A stretch of 64,000 bases of DNA from Casp-actino8 sp044358015 (GTDB lineage: Bacteria > Actinomycetota > Acidimicrobiia > Acidimicrobiales > Ilumatobacteraceae): contig JBIKOO010000006.1 in the NCBI GenBank assembly GCA_044358015.1, positions 13,891 to 77,890 of the forward strand, given 5' to 3'. The notes under the pieces are model-generated. The model ran no database searches. It saw only the letters and a program-made list of their open reading frames with translations, and had not been told where the DNA came from. Positions 34,018 to 42,128 of this stretch are shown here, one piece after another; within the stretch, counting starts at the first letter, position 1, and every line of letters begins with the position of its first letter. The translations under genes and the position numbers were made by a program.

Positions 34018-34832
34018 AGCGGAGGCCCCTGATCTGCGCGGCCCAGCCATCGATCTCGAAGAGCAATCAGAATTGAAAAAGCAACCGCGACCATGACGAG
34101 AGAAAGAATCAGGGCTGATTCAGGATTTGAATCAAGTGCGGCGTACGTGGCAAGTGGCATTGTCTGCGTCATGCCCGGCAAGTTGCCGGCGAAAGTGATG
34201 GTGGCTCCGAATTCTCCGAGCGCCCGCGCCCAAGCGAGCACCAGACCAGCAATGAGACTTGGTTTGATACTGGGCAGGGTGACCCGACGAAACACATACC
34301 ACCGTGAACCTCCAAGGGTTCGGGCGACGTCTTCAAATCGAGAGTCAAGTTGACGTAAGCCAGCTTCAACTGAGAGGACCAAAAAGGGCATCGCGACAAA
34401 ACATTGCGCCATGACGACAGCAGTAGTTGTGAAGGGTAAGCGAATACCGAACCAACTATCGAGGTATTGGCCGAAGAGGCCACGTCGACCGAATGTATAG
34501 AGCAGTGCGATGCCACCAACAACAGGAGGAAGAACCATTGACAGAGTCATCAAGGCTCGAATGAATCGGCGCCCAGGAAAGTTCACACGTGCCAAGAGCC
34601 ATGCGAGTGGAACACCGAAGATGACGCAGAGGATTGCCGTCATCAACGATGTCTTCAATGACAACCATAAAGCGTCTTGAATTTCTTGCTTCACAACGAT
34701 GTCAGTGAATTTGCTCCAGGGGGTGCGCCATAACAAACCGATAAATGGCGAAAGTATGAAAGCAACCGCCAACAATGCAATTGCCAAGATCGGCCAAGGA
34801 AGTTTTTGGCGATGACGCGGTGATTGTCTCAT
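34014..34832 (-). CDS. modB: Molybdate ABC transporter permease
   Basis: A 272-residue permease with about six membrane helices (WPILAIALLAVAFILSPFIGLLW at the N-terminus; SLKTSLMTAILCVIFGVPLAWLLA). The coupling-loop EAA-type motif is visible as DVARTLGGSRWYVFRRVTLPSIKPSLIAGLVLAWARALGEFGATI, typical of ModB/CysU/WtpB. It overlaps modA and modC by four bases each. Confidence 0.9.
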   Translation of the reverse strand: MRQSPRHRQKLPWPILAIALLAVAFILSPFIGLLWRTPWSKFTDIVVKQEIQDALWLSLKTSLMTAILCVIFGVPLAWLLARVNFPGRRFIRALMTLSMVLPPVVGGIALLYTFGRRGLFGQYLDSWFGIRLPFTTTAVVMAQCFVAMPFLVLSVEAGLRQLDSRFEDVARTLGGSRWYVFRRVTLPSIKPSLIAGLVLAWARALGEFGATITFAGNLPGMTQTMPLATYAALDSNPESALILSLVMVAVAFSILIALRDRWLGRADQGPPL

Positions 34833-35587
34833 GGAGTTTGAAAACCATATTGGGTGAGAAGTGACTGACCTTCAGGTGACAACAAGTAATCAATAAACCC
34901 TTGTGCCTCTTTCTTATTTGCAGAATTCTTAATGATGCCGATTGGAAATTCAGCCTCGATGTTGAATTCAGTCGGAATTTTGACTCCCTGAACTTGACCA
35001 TCGGATGCGATGACTTCAGAGTGATACACGATTCCGGCATCAGCTTCGCCACTTGCCACCTTCAGCATGATTCCTTTGACGTTGCTTTCAAATGAATCTG
35101 GGGTGATTGCGACGCCGGCTTTCTTTAATACCGTAGTGGTGTACTTGCCGATCGGAACTTCAGGATTGGTGGTGACAAAAATCAGATCAGGATCAGTGAG
35201 GTCTTGTAGTGATGAGATGTTGAGAGGATTGCCTTTTTCGACAATGATCTCGAGATAGGTAGTTGCGAAAATGAAAGACTGTGAGTCAAGTAAATCCTGT
35301 GACTCAACTTTGTTCATATTCGTGATATCTGCCGACGCGAATACATCCGCTGGTGCACCTTCTTGTATAAAGCGTGCCAAATCGGAAGAAGCTCCCAGAT
35401 TGAACTGCACCTTCACACCAGGATGTTCTTTTTCGTAAGCAAGGCCGGCGTAGGCAAACGGCGCAGCAAGTGACGATGCCGTATAGACATTGAGAGTGGT
35501 CTGTTGTCGTGATTCCGATGTTGAAGAGCATGCCGCTAAGAAGATCAGCGGAACCAGAGCAACGATGAACACTCGGCGGCCGAACAT
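34829..35587 (-). CDS. modA: Molybdate-binding lipoprotein
   Basis: A 252-residue binding lipoprotein with signal sequence and lipobox LAAC (Cys about residue 20). Mature protein motifs fit ModA: LNVYTASSLAAPFAYAGLAYEKEHPGVKVQFNLGASSDLARFIQEGAPADVFASAD, with Ser residues in TASSL and GASSDL that usually hold the oxyanion, and VASGEADAGIVYHSEV near the end. Tungstate is an alternative ligand. It is the first gene of modABC-padR and has a clear leaderless promoter (35594-35623). Confidence 0.92.
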   Translation of the reverse strand: MFGRRVFIVALVPLIFLAACSSTSESRQQTTLNVYTASSLAAPFAYAGLAYEKEHPGVKVQFNLGASSDLARFIQEGAPADVFASADITNMNKVESQDLLDSQSFIFATTYLEIIVEKGNPLNISSLQDLTDPDLIFVTTNPEVPIGKYTTTVLKKAGVAITPDSFESNVKGIMLKVASGEADAGIVYHSEVIASDGQVQGVKIPTEFNIEAEFPIGIIKNSANKKEAQGFIDYLLSPEGQSLLTQYGFQTP

Positions 35588-35593
35588 GGGTTC

Positions 35594-35635
35594 AAGTTAT
35601 CTGTGGATTGTCCAATTAGTCAATTATTGACTAAT
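35594..35635 (-). promoter_or_regulatory. mod operon promoter with palindromic operator on the -35 box
   Basis: On the minus strand the -35 TTGACT (35623-35618), an 18-bp spacer and the -10 TAACTT (35599-35594) end six bases before the modA ATG (35587). A perfect dyad ATTAGTCAA-TTA-TTGACTAAT spans 35615-35635, with half of it being the -35 box. A protein bound there would block RNA polymerase. The PadR-type product of the same operon is the obvious candidate. Confidence 0.75.
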
Positions 35636-35647
35636 CGTCATTTGTAT

Positions 35648-36193
35648 TTACCGCCCTGAGAAAGTTGCTCTGATTAGGGGTTCAAAGAACTCCAGTGACT
35701 CGCTTTTGTACTCGGGGTCAAAGGCCACCTGGTCGTACTTGGCGCAAAACTCTTCGGTGTATTCGTAATGCGGATTATCGCGGAATGCATCGCGAGTATT
35801 GCGATCGAGGCCAAGGTGATGCCAGAAGTAGTAGCCCTGGAAAATGCCGTGGTGTTCAACCATCCAGTGGTTCGCTTCGCTCACGAATGGCTTGACGATT
35901 GCAGAGGCGATTGCCGGGTGGTTGTATGGCGACAGAGTGTCACCGATGTCGTGGATGAGAGCACAGGCAACGTACTCGTCATTTTCTCCGCCGCGCAGGG
36001 CTCGTGTTGCAGTTTGCAGCGAGTGCTCAAGACGTGACACCGGAAAACCACCGTCATCACTTGCGAGATGACGCAGTTGTTCAAGTATGCGATCAGGAAC
36101 AAGAGACTGGGTGTGTTTCATGCACTGCATGATTTCGTCCCACTCGGCTTTCGTTGAATCTTCAAATCGAGTAAACGTTGCTTTGCCGTTCAT
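35648..36193 (-). CDS. HD-domain protein (PhnZ/MIOX-like oxygenase superfamily)
   Basis: A 181-residue helical protein with H57 in SRLEHSLQTA, the H81-D82 pair in ALIHDIGDTLSPYNHPAIA and further His in WMVEHHGIFQGYYFWHHLG, then DPEYKSESLEFFEPLIRA. The metal-ligand spacing and HHGIFQGYYFWHH motif resemble HD-type mixed-valent diiron oxygenases (PhnZ, MIOX and relatives) more than phosphohydrolases. The substrate is unknown; small phosphonates or polyols are possible. Confidence 0.75.
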   Translation of the reverse strand: MNGKATFTRFEDSTKAEWDEIMQCMKHTQSLVPDRILEQLRHLASDDGGFPVSRLEHSLQTATRALRGGENDEYVACALIHDIGDTLSPYNHPAIASAIVKPFVSEANHWMVEHHGIFQGYYFWHHLGLDRNTRDAFRDNPHYEYTEEFCAKYDQVAFDPEYKSESLEFFEPLIRATFSGR

Positions 36194-36233
36194 ATGTCCC
36201 CCTTGGAATACCTATAAACAATAACGAACCATC

Positions 36234-36288
36234 GTGATTCTGGTGCAGAATCGTTGCATAATTCGCAACAAATCTGCACCAGAATCAC
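36234..36288. terminator. Long hairpin between two leftward genes
   Basis: Perfect 16-bp arms GTGATTCTGGTGCAGA (36234-36249) and TCTGCACCAGAATCAC (36273-36288) enclose a symmetric 3x3 internal loop and a further 5-bp stem GTTGC/GCAAC around ATAATTC. It lies five bases after the stop of the MDMPI gene and 41 bases upstream of the HD gene, so it is a probable terminator, possibly also a regulatory structure. Confidence 0.6.
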
Positions 36289-36292
36289 AGGT

Positions 36293-36934
36293 TTAGATTT
36301 CGATAGCGGTGGTTGGCACGCGCAAAGGAGTTCCTTGGAGAAGTAACTTGATTTGTTCACCATCTAAACCAAGTTGTTTCATTTGTTCGACGGACCTGCG
36401 ACCAGTCAGACTGCGCATCAGCTCAAAACGCGCGACTCCCGAATCAATGAGTTCTTGGGCTTGGCCCGGGGCTTTTCCTTCGACCATATTGAGAAGCCAG
36501 CCGAGGGCAACATTGACTGCCAAAGAATCTTGTGCACCGGCCCGTCCAACCGCATGGCGCAAGTCGTGTTCGTGGGTGACTGCGTCCATCATCATTTGCG
36601 AATTAATAGGACACGGGATGTGGGGCAGTAGAACATCAAATTCGGTCGCCGTGGCGAGCAGAGCGTCGGCGAGTTGGGAAAGTGATTCACCTTCATGGCG
36701 ATCAACTTGGGCCTGAGTCCAGGCTTCGGTTGTCACGCCTTCCATCCGAGCCGCCAAGATGTCCTCAGGGACTCCGACGATGTGCGAAATCAAACCGCTG
36801 ACTTCCCAATCTGGGCAAAGCGGAACTGACAAAGACGCTTGCGATTCGGGGATCTCACGAATCAGGCCCACGACTCGTGTACGAAACTCAAGATAAGCCC
36901 GTACAACTTCGGTATCAGACTGAAGAAAGGTCAT
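36293..36934 (-). CDS. Maleylpyruvate isomerase (MDMPI) N-terminal domain protein
   Basis: A 213-residue DinB-like four-helix protein. VPLCPDWEVSGLISHIVGVPEDILAAR (about 35-60) is the MDMPI_N metal/mycothiol region (W-x-V-x-D/G-L-x-x-H), and DAVTHEHDLRHAVGRAGAQDS carries the other metal-binding histidines. Proteins of this type in actinobacteria depend on mycothiol or bind metal; activity is unknown here. ATG 36934 gives the normal N-terminus. It is divergent from the ArsI/CadI-like gene with 42 bp between starts. Confidence 0.8.
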   Translation of the reverse strand: MTFLQSDTEVVRAYLEFRTRVVGLIREIPESQASLSVPLCPDWEVSGLISHIVGVPEDILAARMEGVTTEAWTQAQVDRHEGESLSQLADALLATATEFDVLLPHIPCPINSQMMMDAVTHEHDLRHAVGRAGAQDSLAVNVALGWLLNMVEGKAPGQAQELIDSGVARFELMRSLTGRRSVEQMKQLGLDGEQIKLLLQGTPLRVPTTAIEI

Positions 36935-36976
36935 AAGGCAGTATGCCACGACTTCTGTGGGTGCTATCAATGGAGT

Positions 36977-37405
36977 ATGCGTTTACAACTCGCCCTCAAC
37001 GTTGACAACCTAGAAGAAGCCATTGACTTCTACACAAAACTCTTTAATACCGAACCCTTGAAAGTGAAGCCAGGGTATGCAAATTGGGCGATTGTTGATC
37101 CGCCGCTGAAGTTGGTCATTTTTGAAAAAGGTGGCGAACACGGCACGATCAATCATCTAGGAGTCGAGACCGACACGGCCGAAGAGGTGGTTGAAGCCGA
37201 TAAGCGTTTGCGAGCTGCCGGCTTAGAGACAACCGGAATAGACGACACCCAATGTTGTTTTGCGGAAAAAACTGAAACTTGGGTTGACGGAGTGGACGGA
37301 CATAAATGGGAATTTTACGTCAAGCATTCTGATGTTGAGCAGTTCGCCAATCTTTCGCTAGGTCGTCAGCAAGAATCAGGCGGCAACGTGTGTTGCCCTT
37401 CGTGA
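36977..37405 (+). CDS. ArsI/CadI-family VOC metalloenzyme
   Basis: The 142-residue vicinal-oxygen-chelate protein begins LQLALNVDNLEEAIDFYTKLFNTEP and contains the VOC metal residues in NHLGVE (His60) and WEFYV (Glu112). The Cys pair C93-C94 in TQCCFA and the C-terminal NVCCPS match ArsI (C-As lyase of methylarsenite) and CadI of actinobacteria. No arsR, arsC or acr3 gene is adjacent, which is unusual as the family is commonly found in ars operons. Confidence 0.82.
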   Translation: MRLQLALNVDNLEEAIDFYTKLFNTEPLKVKPGYANWAIVDPPLKLVIFEKGGEHGTINHLGVETDTAEEVVEADKRLRAAGLETTGIDDTQCCFAEKTETWVDGVDGHKWEFYVKHSDVEQFANLSLGRQQESGGNVCCPS

Positions 37406-37406
37406 A

Positions 37407-38501
37407 TTAACTTCTGTCGGTGGTAAAAACTTTCATGGCCACCTGTTGCAATGTTTGAACAGCATCTTGTGGTGATCGCTGGCCACGGAGAGTTTCGTTA
37501 ATCAACATCCAACCGGCATCTTCAACTTCGGGGAAGCGAACGTGGGATGGATATGTGATCATCGCTTGATTGATTGTTTCACGAGTGATGGCTAAACGCT
37601 GTTGATCTATGTCATTGACTGGAGTCACTTGTGCAAGTGCTTCAACGTTGGCGCACATGTTTCCGCCACTTGCATCGAGGCTATGAACTTCAATTGATGT
37701 CAGACGGTGGAGTAGGGCTGTTGCCCCATCAAGGTCTGCGCATGTTGTTGGAATTCCCCATGAGTGACAACCTGCGTAACTGACCCAACGCTTTGCCCCC
37801 GATGGATAGCGATGAGGGCGTAGAACTGGAGCCAAATCAGATGAATTGATTGAGCCCCATGCGCCCGGCCATGCTCCCGACGCATCGGTCGTCCCATTCA
37901 GAAGTGCCTGATCAACTTGGTCATAGTGCCAGTTAGGCAAATCGGCAGAAGTTTTCTGGGCGAGTGCATTCAACATCTCAATGGCTTGAATTGATTCATC
38001 AGAATTGAAACAAGGTCGTTCTTCGTCATCAAAAATACGACCACCTGCGCCGACAACCATTTCATAGAAGGTTCCGAAGAGTCCCGATTCTTTTCCAGGA
38101 AAACCGAACTTAACTGGACTGTTAATGAGGTCATCCCAAGTAATTGGCACCAATGCGACTCGGTCTGAACGAAGCCAGGTAATGCGTACATCAATGAGTC
38201 GCGGAATCGTTAAGAGTTGTTGGCGATAACGGCAAAGATCAACTGCAAGTGGGGCGAGTTGCTCAATTGACGACTTACCCATGAGCGAATCAAGTGGTTG
38301 CAACCAATTTGCCTGCGAAGGAGCATATTTCGAATGTGTCGATACAAGATCAATTCGTTGGCCGGCTTCAAGCATTTCTGCAACTTTGCGATTCAAAGTT
38401 GGATGATCATCGTGAACAATCACTTCAACGTCGTACTCATCAAAAACTGAATAGAGGTGGTCATACATTGGGCCACCAACTAGTGCAATGCGCAAAGTCA
38501 T
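37407..38501 (-). CDS. Solute-binding-protein-like protein without signal peptide
   Basis: A 364-residue protein with the type-1 extracellular sugar-binding fold: RIALVGGPMYDHLYSVFDEYDVEVIVHDDHPTLNRKVAEMLEAGQRIDLVSTHSKYAPSQ (first lobe), FGFPGKESGLFGTFYEMVVGAGGRIFD, and DASGAWPGAWGSINSSDLAPVLRPHRYPSG. It has no N-terminal hydrophobic stretch or lipobox, and the preceding gene leaves only 8 bp, so it may be cytoplasmic. It follows the SDR in the leftward arm of the fucose-type cluster. A regulatory or carrier role is conceivable. Confidence 0.7.
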   Translation of the reverse strand: MTLRIALVGGPMYDHLYSVFDEYDVEVIVHDDHPTLNRKVAEMLEAGQRIDLVSTHSKYAPSQANWLQPLDSLMGKSSIEQLAPLAVDLCRYRQQLLTIPRLIDVRITWLRSDRVALVPITWDDLINSPVKFGFPGKESGLFGTFYEMVVGAGGRIFDDEERPCFNSDESIQAIEMLNALAQKTSADLPNWHYDQVDQALLNGTTDASGAWPGAWGSINSSDLAPVLRPHRYPSGAKRWVSYAGCHSWGIPTTCADLDGATALLHRLTSIEVHSLDASGGNMCANVEALAQVTPVNDIDQQRLAITRETINQAMITYPSHVRFPEVEDAGWMLINETLRGQRSPQDAVQTLQQVAMKVFTTDRS

Positions 38502-38509
38502 GTATTTAC

Positions 38510-39214
38510 CTATTGAACAATTCGCACGCCGGAAATTCCGCCGTCAATGAGCAGTTCCATGCCAGTTGTGAAATTACTCGGCGAAGCCAAATAGAAAACC
38601 GCTTCAGCAACTTCTTCGCATTCAACAAGGCGACCCATTGGTTGACGCTTGCGTAATGACTCCATTGTTTGACTTGGATCTGGCGTTGTCGCAACGAGTC
38701 GTTCGACCCACGGGCTTGAGACAGTGCCTGGAGAAACGCAATTAACTCGAATGTTGTGTGCGATTTCATCTGCAGCCATGGCCTTAGTGAGAGAAAGGAC
38801 GGCGCCTTTGGAAGCTGAGTACACGGCTCGCTCAACGAGACCAACAGTTGCGGCAATTGAACAGGTATTGACGATGAACCCAGATCCTTGTGTGCGCATG
38901 TGGGGGAGAACTGCTCGCGACATATTGGCAATACCGAAAACATTGACTGCGAAAACACGCTGCCAGTCGTCGAGAGTTGAATCAACCACGTCACCAACGC
39001 TGCTAATACCAGCGTTGTTGCACAGCACATCGATGCGACCATGCTCGGCGATGACTTTGTCAATTGCATCGTGGCAATGTTGTGGTTGAGTGAGGTCAAA
39101 GCCATGAGCGAGGTCCAGCCCAACAACGATGTCTCCATCTTTGGCAAAGCGGTTACTCATAGCGGTGCCGATGCCTCCCGCCGAACCCGTTATTACGACA
39201 ATGCGCTGCGTCAT
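38510..39214 (-). CDS. SDR dehydrogenase, probable sugar (L-fucose-type) dehydrogenase
   Basis: A 234-residue classical SDR: TGSAGGIGTAMS (NAD-binding loop, 9-20), NNAGIS, Ser in NTCSIAATVGLVERAV, and Y-x-x-x-K in YSASKGAVLSLTK. The ending FTTGMELLIDGGISG is typical. The neighbouring fuconate-dehydratase-like and aldose-dehydrogenase-like genes suggest oxidation of L-fucose or a later 2-keto-3-deoxy sugar acid in the non-phosphorylated pathway. It is divergent from the dehydratase by 81 bp. Confidence 0.85.
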   Translation of the reverse strand: MTQRIVVITGSAGGIGTAMSNRFAKDGDIVVGLDLAHGFDLTQPQHCHDAIDKVIAEHGRIDVLCNNAGISSVGDVVDSTLDDWQRVFAVNVFGIANMSRAVLPHMRTQGSGFIVNTCSIAATVGLVERAVYSASKGAVLSLTKAMAADEIAHNIRVNCVSPGTVSSPWVERLVATTPDPSQTMESLRKRQPMGRLVECEEVAEAVFYLASPSNFTTGMELLIDGGISGVRIVQ

Positions 39215-39295
39215 GATGCCTCCCTAGTCGCCACCGAAACGAGCGAGTGATCTAAGTATTGTCCATATAGACGGCAATTGTTATGGTTGGCGGTA

Positions 39296-40588
39296 ATGAC
39301 CCGCATCCTGTCAGCCTCAACTCATGACCTTCGAGCCCGTACTTCGCGGACATTGGCAGGTTCAGATGCCAATCACCCCGATCCTGACTACTCGGCTGCG
39401 TATGTGATCTTGCATACCGATGGCCTTCATCAAGGCCATGGGATGACATTCACGATTGGCCAGGGCAACGAGCTGTGTTGTGCCGCGATCGAAGCATTGT
39501 CGACGTTGGTGGTGGGTCGCAATCTGTCGGACATCGTTGACAATATGGGTGCGTTTTGGCGACAGGTGACGAACCATTCGCAACTTCGATGGCTTGGTCC
39601 AGATAAAGGCGTTATTCATTTGGCAACAGCCGCGCTTGTCAATGCAGTTTGGGATCTATGGGCCAAAGAAAGCGGTGTTCCGGTTTGGAAATTGGTTTCT
39701 GATATGGAACCAGCCCAATTCGTTGACTGCATCGATTTTCGATACCTGCGCGACGAGGTAGATGAAGTGCGCGCATTAGACATACTGACGAAGGCTCGAG
39801 TTGGTCAGAAACAGCGACTAGCGCATCTAGAAGAAAATGGATACCCGGCGTACATCACATCGGCTGGGTGGCTTGGATATCCCGAAGAGAAGGTGCGCGA
39901 CCTTTGTCGAAGTTCAATCGCCGATGGTTGGAACAGTTTTAAGACCAAAGTGGGTATTGATGTGGCATCAGATATGCGCCGCTGTGAAGTGATGCGAGAA
40001 GAAATCGGTGATGGTCGTCAACTGATGGCGGACGCGAATCAGGTTTGGGATGTCAATCAAGCAATTGAGTGGAGTCATCAATTGCAGCCCTACGGTCTGC
40101 GCTGGATCGAAGAGCCAACTCACCCTGATGACATCTTGGGACATGCTGCCATCAGGCGAGGCGTGAAGCCCATTGGAGTTGCGACGGGAGAACACGCCGC
40201 TAATCGTTTGATTTTCAAACAACTCCTCCAAGCCGAGGCGATTGACTACGCGCAAATTGACGCATGTCGTTTGGGTGGACTTAATGAGGTGCTAGCAGTT
40301 TTACTCTTGGCTGCTGCGAGAAACATTCCAGTCTGTCCTCATGCAGGTGGACTTGGTTTATGCGAATACGTACAGCACATTTCAATCATTGACTATCTAA
40401 GTGTTAGTGCATCGCTTGAAGACCGAACCACTGAATACGCCTCACATCTGCATGAACATTTCGTTGATCCCATCCAAATGCGAAACGGTCACTATCTATT
40501 ACCTCAAGCCCCGGGTTACTCAATTGAAATGAAGCAAGAGTCAATTGAAATGTTGAGTTACCCAAACGGCGCTGAGTGGCGTGACTAG
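39296..40588 (+). CDS. Enolase-superfamily sugar acid dehydratase, L-fuconate dehydratase-like
   Basis: A 430-residue member of the mandelate racemase group closest in motifs to L-fuconate dehydratase (human ENOSF1 family). Catalytic K216-T-K218 (FKTKVG), metal ligands Asp246 (MADANQVWDV), Glu272 (WIEEPTHPDD) and Glu299 (ATGEHAANR), and the acid/base His of CPHAGGLGLCEYVQH (about 345) are all present, as is the family mark TSAGWLGYPEEK. ATG 39296, preceded by GGTTGG, is chosen over 39278. With the SDR and the aldo-keto reductase it forms a sugar acid route to pyruvate plus lactaldehyde or lactate. Confidence 0.9.
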   Translation: MTRILSASTHDLRARTSRTLAGSDANHPDPDYSAAYVILHTDGLHQGHGMTFTIGQGNELCCAAIEALSTLVVGRNLSDIVDNMGAFWRQVTNHSQLRWLGPDKGVIHLATAALVNAVWDLWAKESGVPVWKLVSDMEPAQFVDCIDFRYLRDEVDEVRALDILTKARVGQKQRLAHLEENGYPAYITSAGWLGYPEEKVRDLCRSSIADGWNSFKTKVGIDVASDMRRCEVMREEIGDGRQLMADANQVWDVNQAIEWSHQLQPYGLRWIEEPTHPDDILGHAAIRRGVKPIGVATGEHAANRLIFKQLLQAEAIDYAQIDACRLGGLNEVLAVLLLAAARNIPVCPHAGGLGLCEYVQHISIIDYLSVSASLEDRTTEYASHLHEHFVDPIQMRNGHYLLPQAPGYSIEMKQESIEMLSYPNGAEWRD

Positions 40589-40591
40589 TTC

Positions 40592-41542
40592 GTGAGCATC
40601 GAGACACGACAACTTGGGCAACATGGACCTTCGGTGACACGAATTGGGCTTGGATGTGCCCCCTTTGGAAATCTGTTCACAGAAGTATCCGACGAAGATG
40701 TTCAAGCCACAGTTGATACTGCATGGGAAGGTGGAGTTCGATTCTTTGATACTGCGCCGCTGTACGGTCACGGGTTGTCAGAGATTCGCTTGGGTAGGGC
40801 GTTGGCAAAATATCCACGCGACGAATATGTGTTGGCAAGCAAAGTAGGGCGACTTTTGCGAGATCCAATCGAACAGATCTCACCTTCGATTTTTAGAAAT
40901 GTTCCAAACCTTGAGCCCATTTTTGATTACAGCCGTGATGCGGTGCTGACCTCAATTGATGAAAGTCTGAAGCGTCTTAACGTTGATTATCTCGATGTTG
41001 TTCATGTTCATGATCCAGATGACCATGAAGATTGGGCTATCAGCGAAGCCTTTCCTACTCTTGTGAAATTGCGAGATGAAGGCGTGATCAAAGCGGTCGG
41101 CTGTGGCATGAACCAGACAAGCGCGCTCGTTCGTTTTGTTCAAGAGGTTGATCTTGACTGTTTGCTGCTAGCGGGGCGATACACGGTGCTTGACAACGCA
41201 TCGTCAAGCGAATTGTTGCACCTCTGCAGTGAAGCAAATATTGGAGTTGTACTTGGCGGAATTTTCAATAGTGGCCTTCTTGCTAATCCAGCAAAGAACA
41301 AAACCTTTGACTACGTTGAAGCCACGCCCGGGATCCTTGAGAAAGCACAAGCTATTTCTGTGCTCGCACAATCTCATGGGGTTTCGCTGCCACAGGTAGC
41401 CGTGCAGTTCGGACTACGGCACCCCGCTGTTTCATCAATAGTGATTGGTGCTCGAACATCAAGTGAAATAAGCGAGGACATCGCTTTTGCTTTTCAAGCT
41501 GTCCCTGATGAATTTTGGGTTGATCTACTGACATTGAGTTAG
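40592..41542 (+). CDS. Aldo/keto reductase, aldose 1-dehydrogenase-like
   Basis: A 316-residue TIM-barrel oxidoreductase with the catalytic tetrad D53 (FFDTAPLYG), Y58, K84 (ASKVGR) and His in VHVHDPDDHEDW (about 139). FDYSRDAVLTSIDESLKRLNVDYLDVVHVHD and the DTAPLYGHGLSE region match L-fucose/D-threo-aldose 1-dehydrogenase. It likely oxidises L-fucose to the lactone, the first step before fuconate dehydratase. GTG 40592 starts 3 bp after the dehydratase stop. Confidence 0.88.
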   Translation: MSIETRQLGQHGPSVTRIGLGCAPFGNLFTEVSDEDVQATVDTAWEGGVRFFDTAPLYGHGLSEIRLGRALAKYPRDEYVLASKVGRLLRDPIEQISPSIFRNVPNLEPIFDYSRDAVLTSIDESLKRLNVDYLDVVHVHDPDDHEDWAISEAFPTLVKLRDEGVIKAVGCGMNQTSALVRFVQEVDLDCLLLAGRYTVLDNASSSELLHLCSEANIGVVLGGIFNSGLLANPAKNKTFDYVEATPGILEKAQAISVLAQSHGVSLPQVAVQFGLRHPAVSSIVIGARTSSEISEDIAFAFQAVPDEFWVDLLTLS

Positions 41543-42120
41543 TGTCGCCACATATGTGGTCGGCCTTCTTCTTAAGCTTCGGCGTCATCTTCGTTGCCGA
41601 GTTGGGCGACAAGAGCCAACTGATGGCGATGGCCTTCGCGGCTAGGTACAAACCGTGGCCGGTGTTGCTGGGAATTACCATCGCAACTGCGGTGACGCAC
41701 GCGATCAGCGTAGGAATCGGTGCGGTAGTTGGCGCGCGTATCCCCACTGACACGATTGCGATCGTCGCTGGTATCGCCTTCTTAGTGTTTGCAGCCTGGA
41801 CCTGGCGCGGTGATGAGTTAACCGAAGAAGAATCTCAAGCTGCGCAAAAGAACACGCGCAACGCGGTGGTCGCAGCCAGCATCGCGTTCTTTCTTGCAGA
41901 ATTAGGCGACAAGACGATGTTGGCGACCATCACGTTGGCGACCAAAGAAGGTGCCTTTGGTACGTGGTTGGGATCGACGCTGGGCATGGTGGCCGCCGAT
42001 GCACTGGCGATTTTGGTTGGCTATCACTTAGGTTCGCGTCTGCCTGAAAAGACAATTCGTTACGGTGCCTCAATACTTTTTGTCGTATTCGGAATTCTGT
42101 TGATTCTTCAGGGTGTTTAG
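41542..42120 (+). CDS. GDT1/TMEM165 (UPF0016) family cation exporter
   Basis: A 192-residue membrane protein with two copies of the family motif E-L-G-D-K-(S/T): FVAELGDKSQLMAMAFAARY (residues 18-37) and FFLAELGDKTMLATITLAT (about 118-136), in a two-fold repeat of three helices. Homologues export Mn2+ (MneA, Mnx) or Ca2+/H+ exchange. GTG 41542 shares its G with the upstream stop (TAGTG); ATG 41554 is an alternative. No yybP-ykoY riboswitch fits upstream. Despite overlap with the aldo-keto reductase it need not be part of sugar use. Confidence 0.9.
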   Translation: MSPHMWSAFFLSFGVIFVAELGDKSQLMAMAFAARYKPWPVLLGITIATAVTHAISVGIGAVVGARIPTDTIAIVAGIAFLVFAAWTWRGDELTEEESQAAQKNTRNAVVAASIAFFLAELGDKTMLATITLATKEGAFGTWLGSTLGMVAADALAILVGYHLGSRLPEKTIRYGASILFVVFGILLILQGV

Positions 42121-42128
42121 TTGTTTGC

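Noticed and set aside
39215..39295. An operator palindrome in the SDR-dehydratase gap (around TTGTCCATATAGACGGCAA)
   Set aside because: Symmetry is weak and only a few bases match; not enough to call a site.
41500..41560. A yybP-ykoY manganese riboswitch before the GDT1-family gene
   Set aside because: The gene starts in the stop codon of the preceding aldo-keto reductase, leaving no leader, and no matching paired regions were seen.
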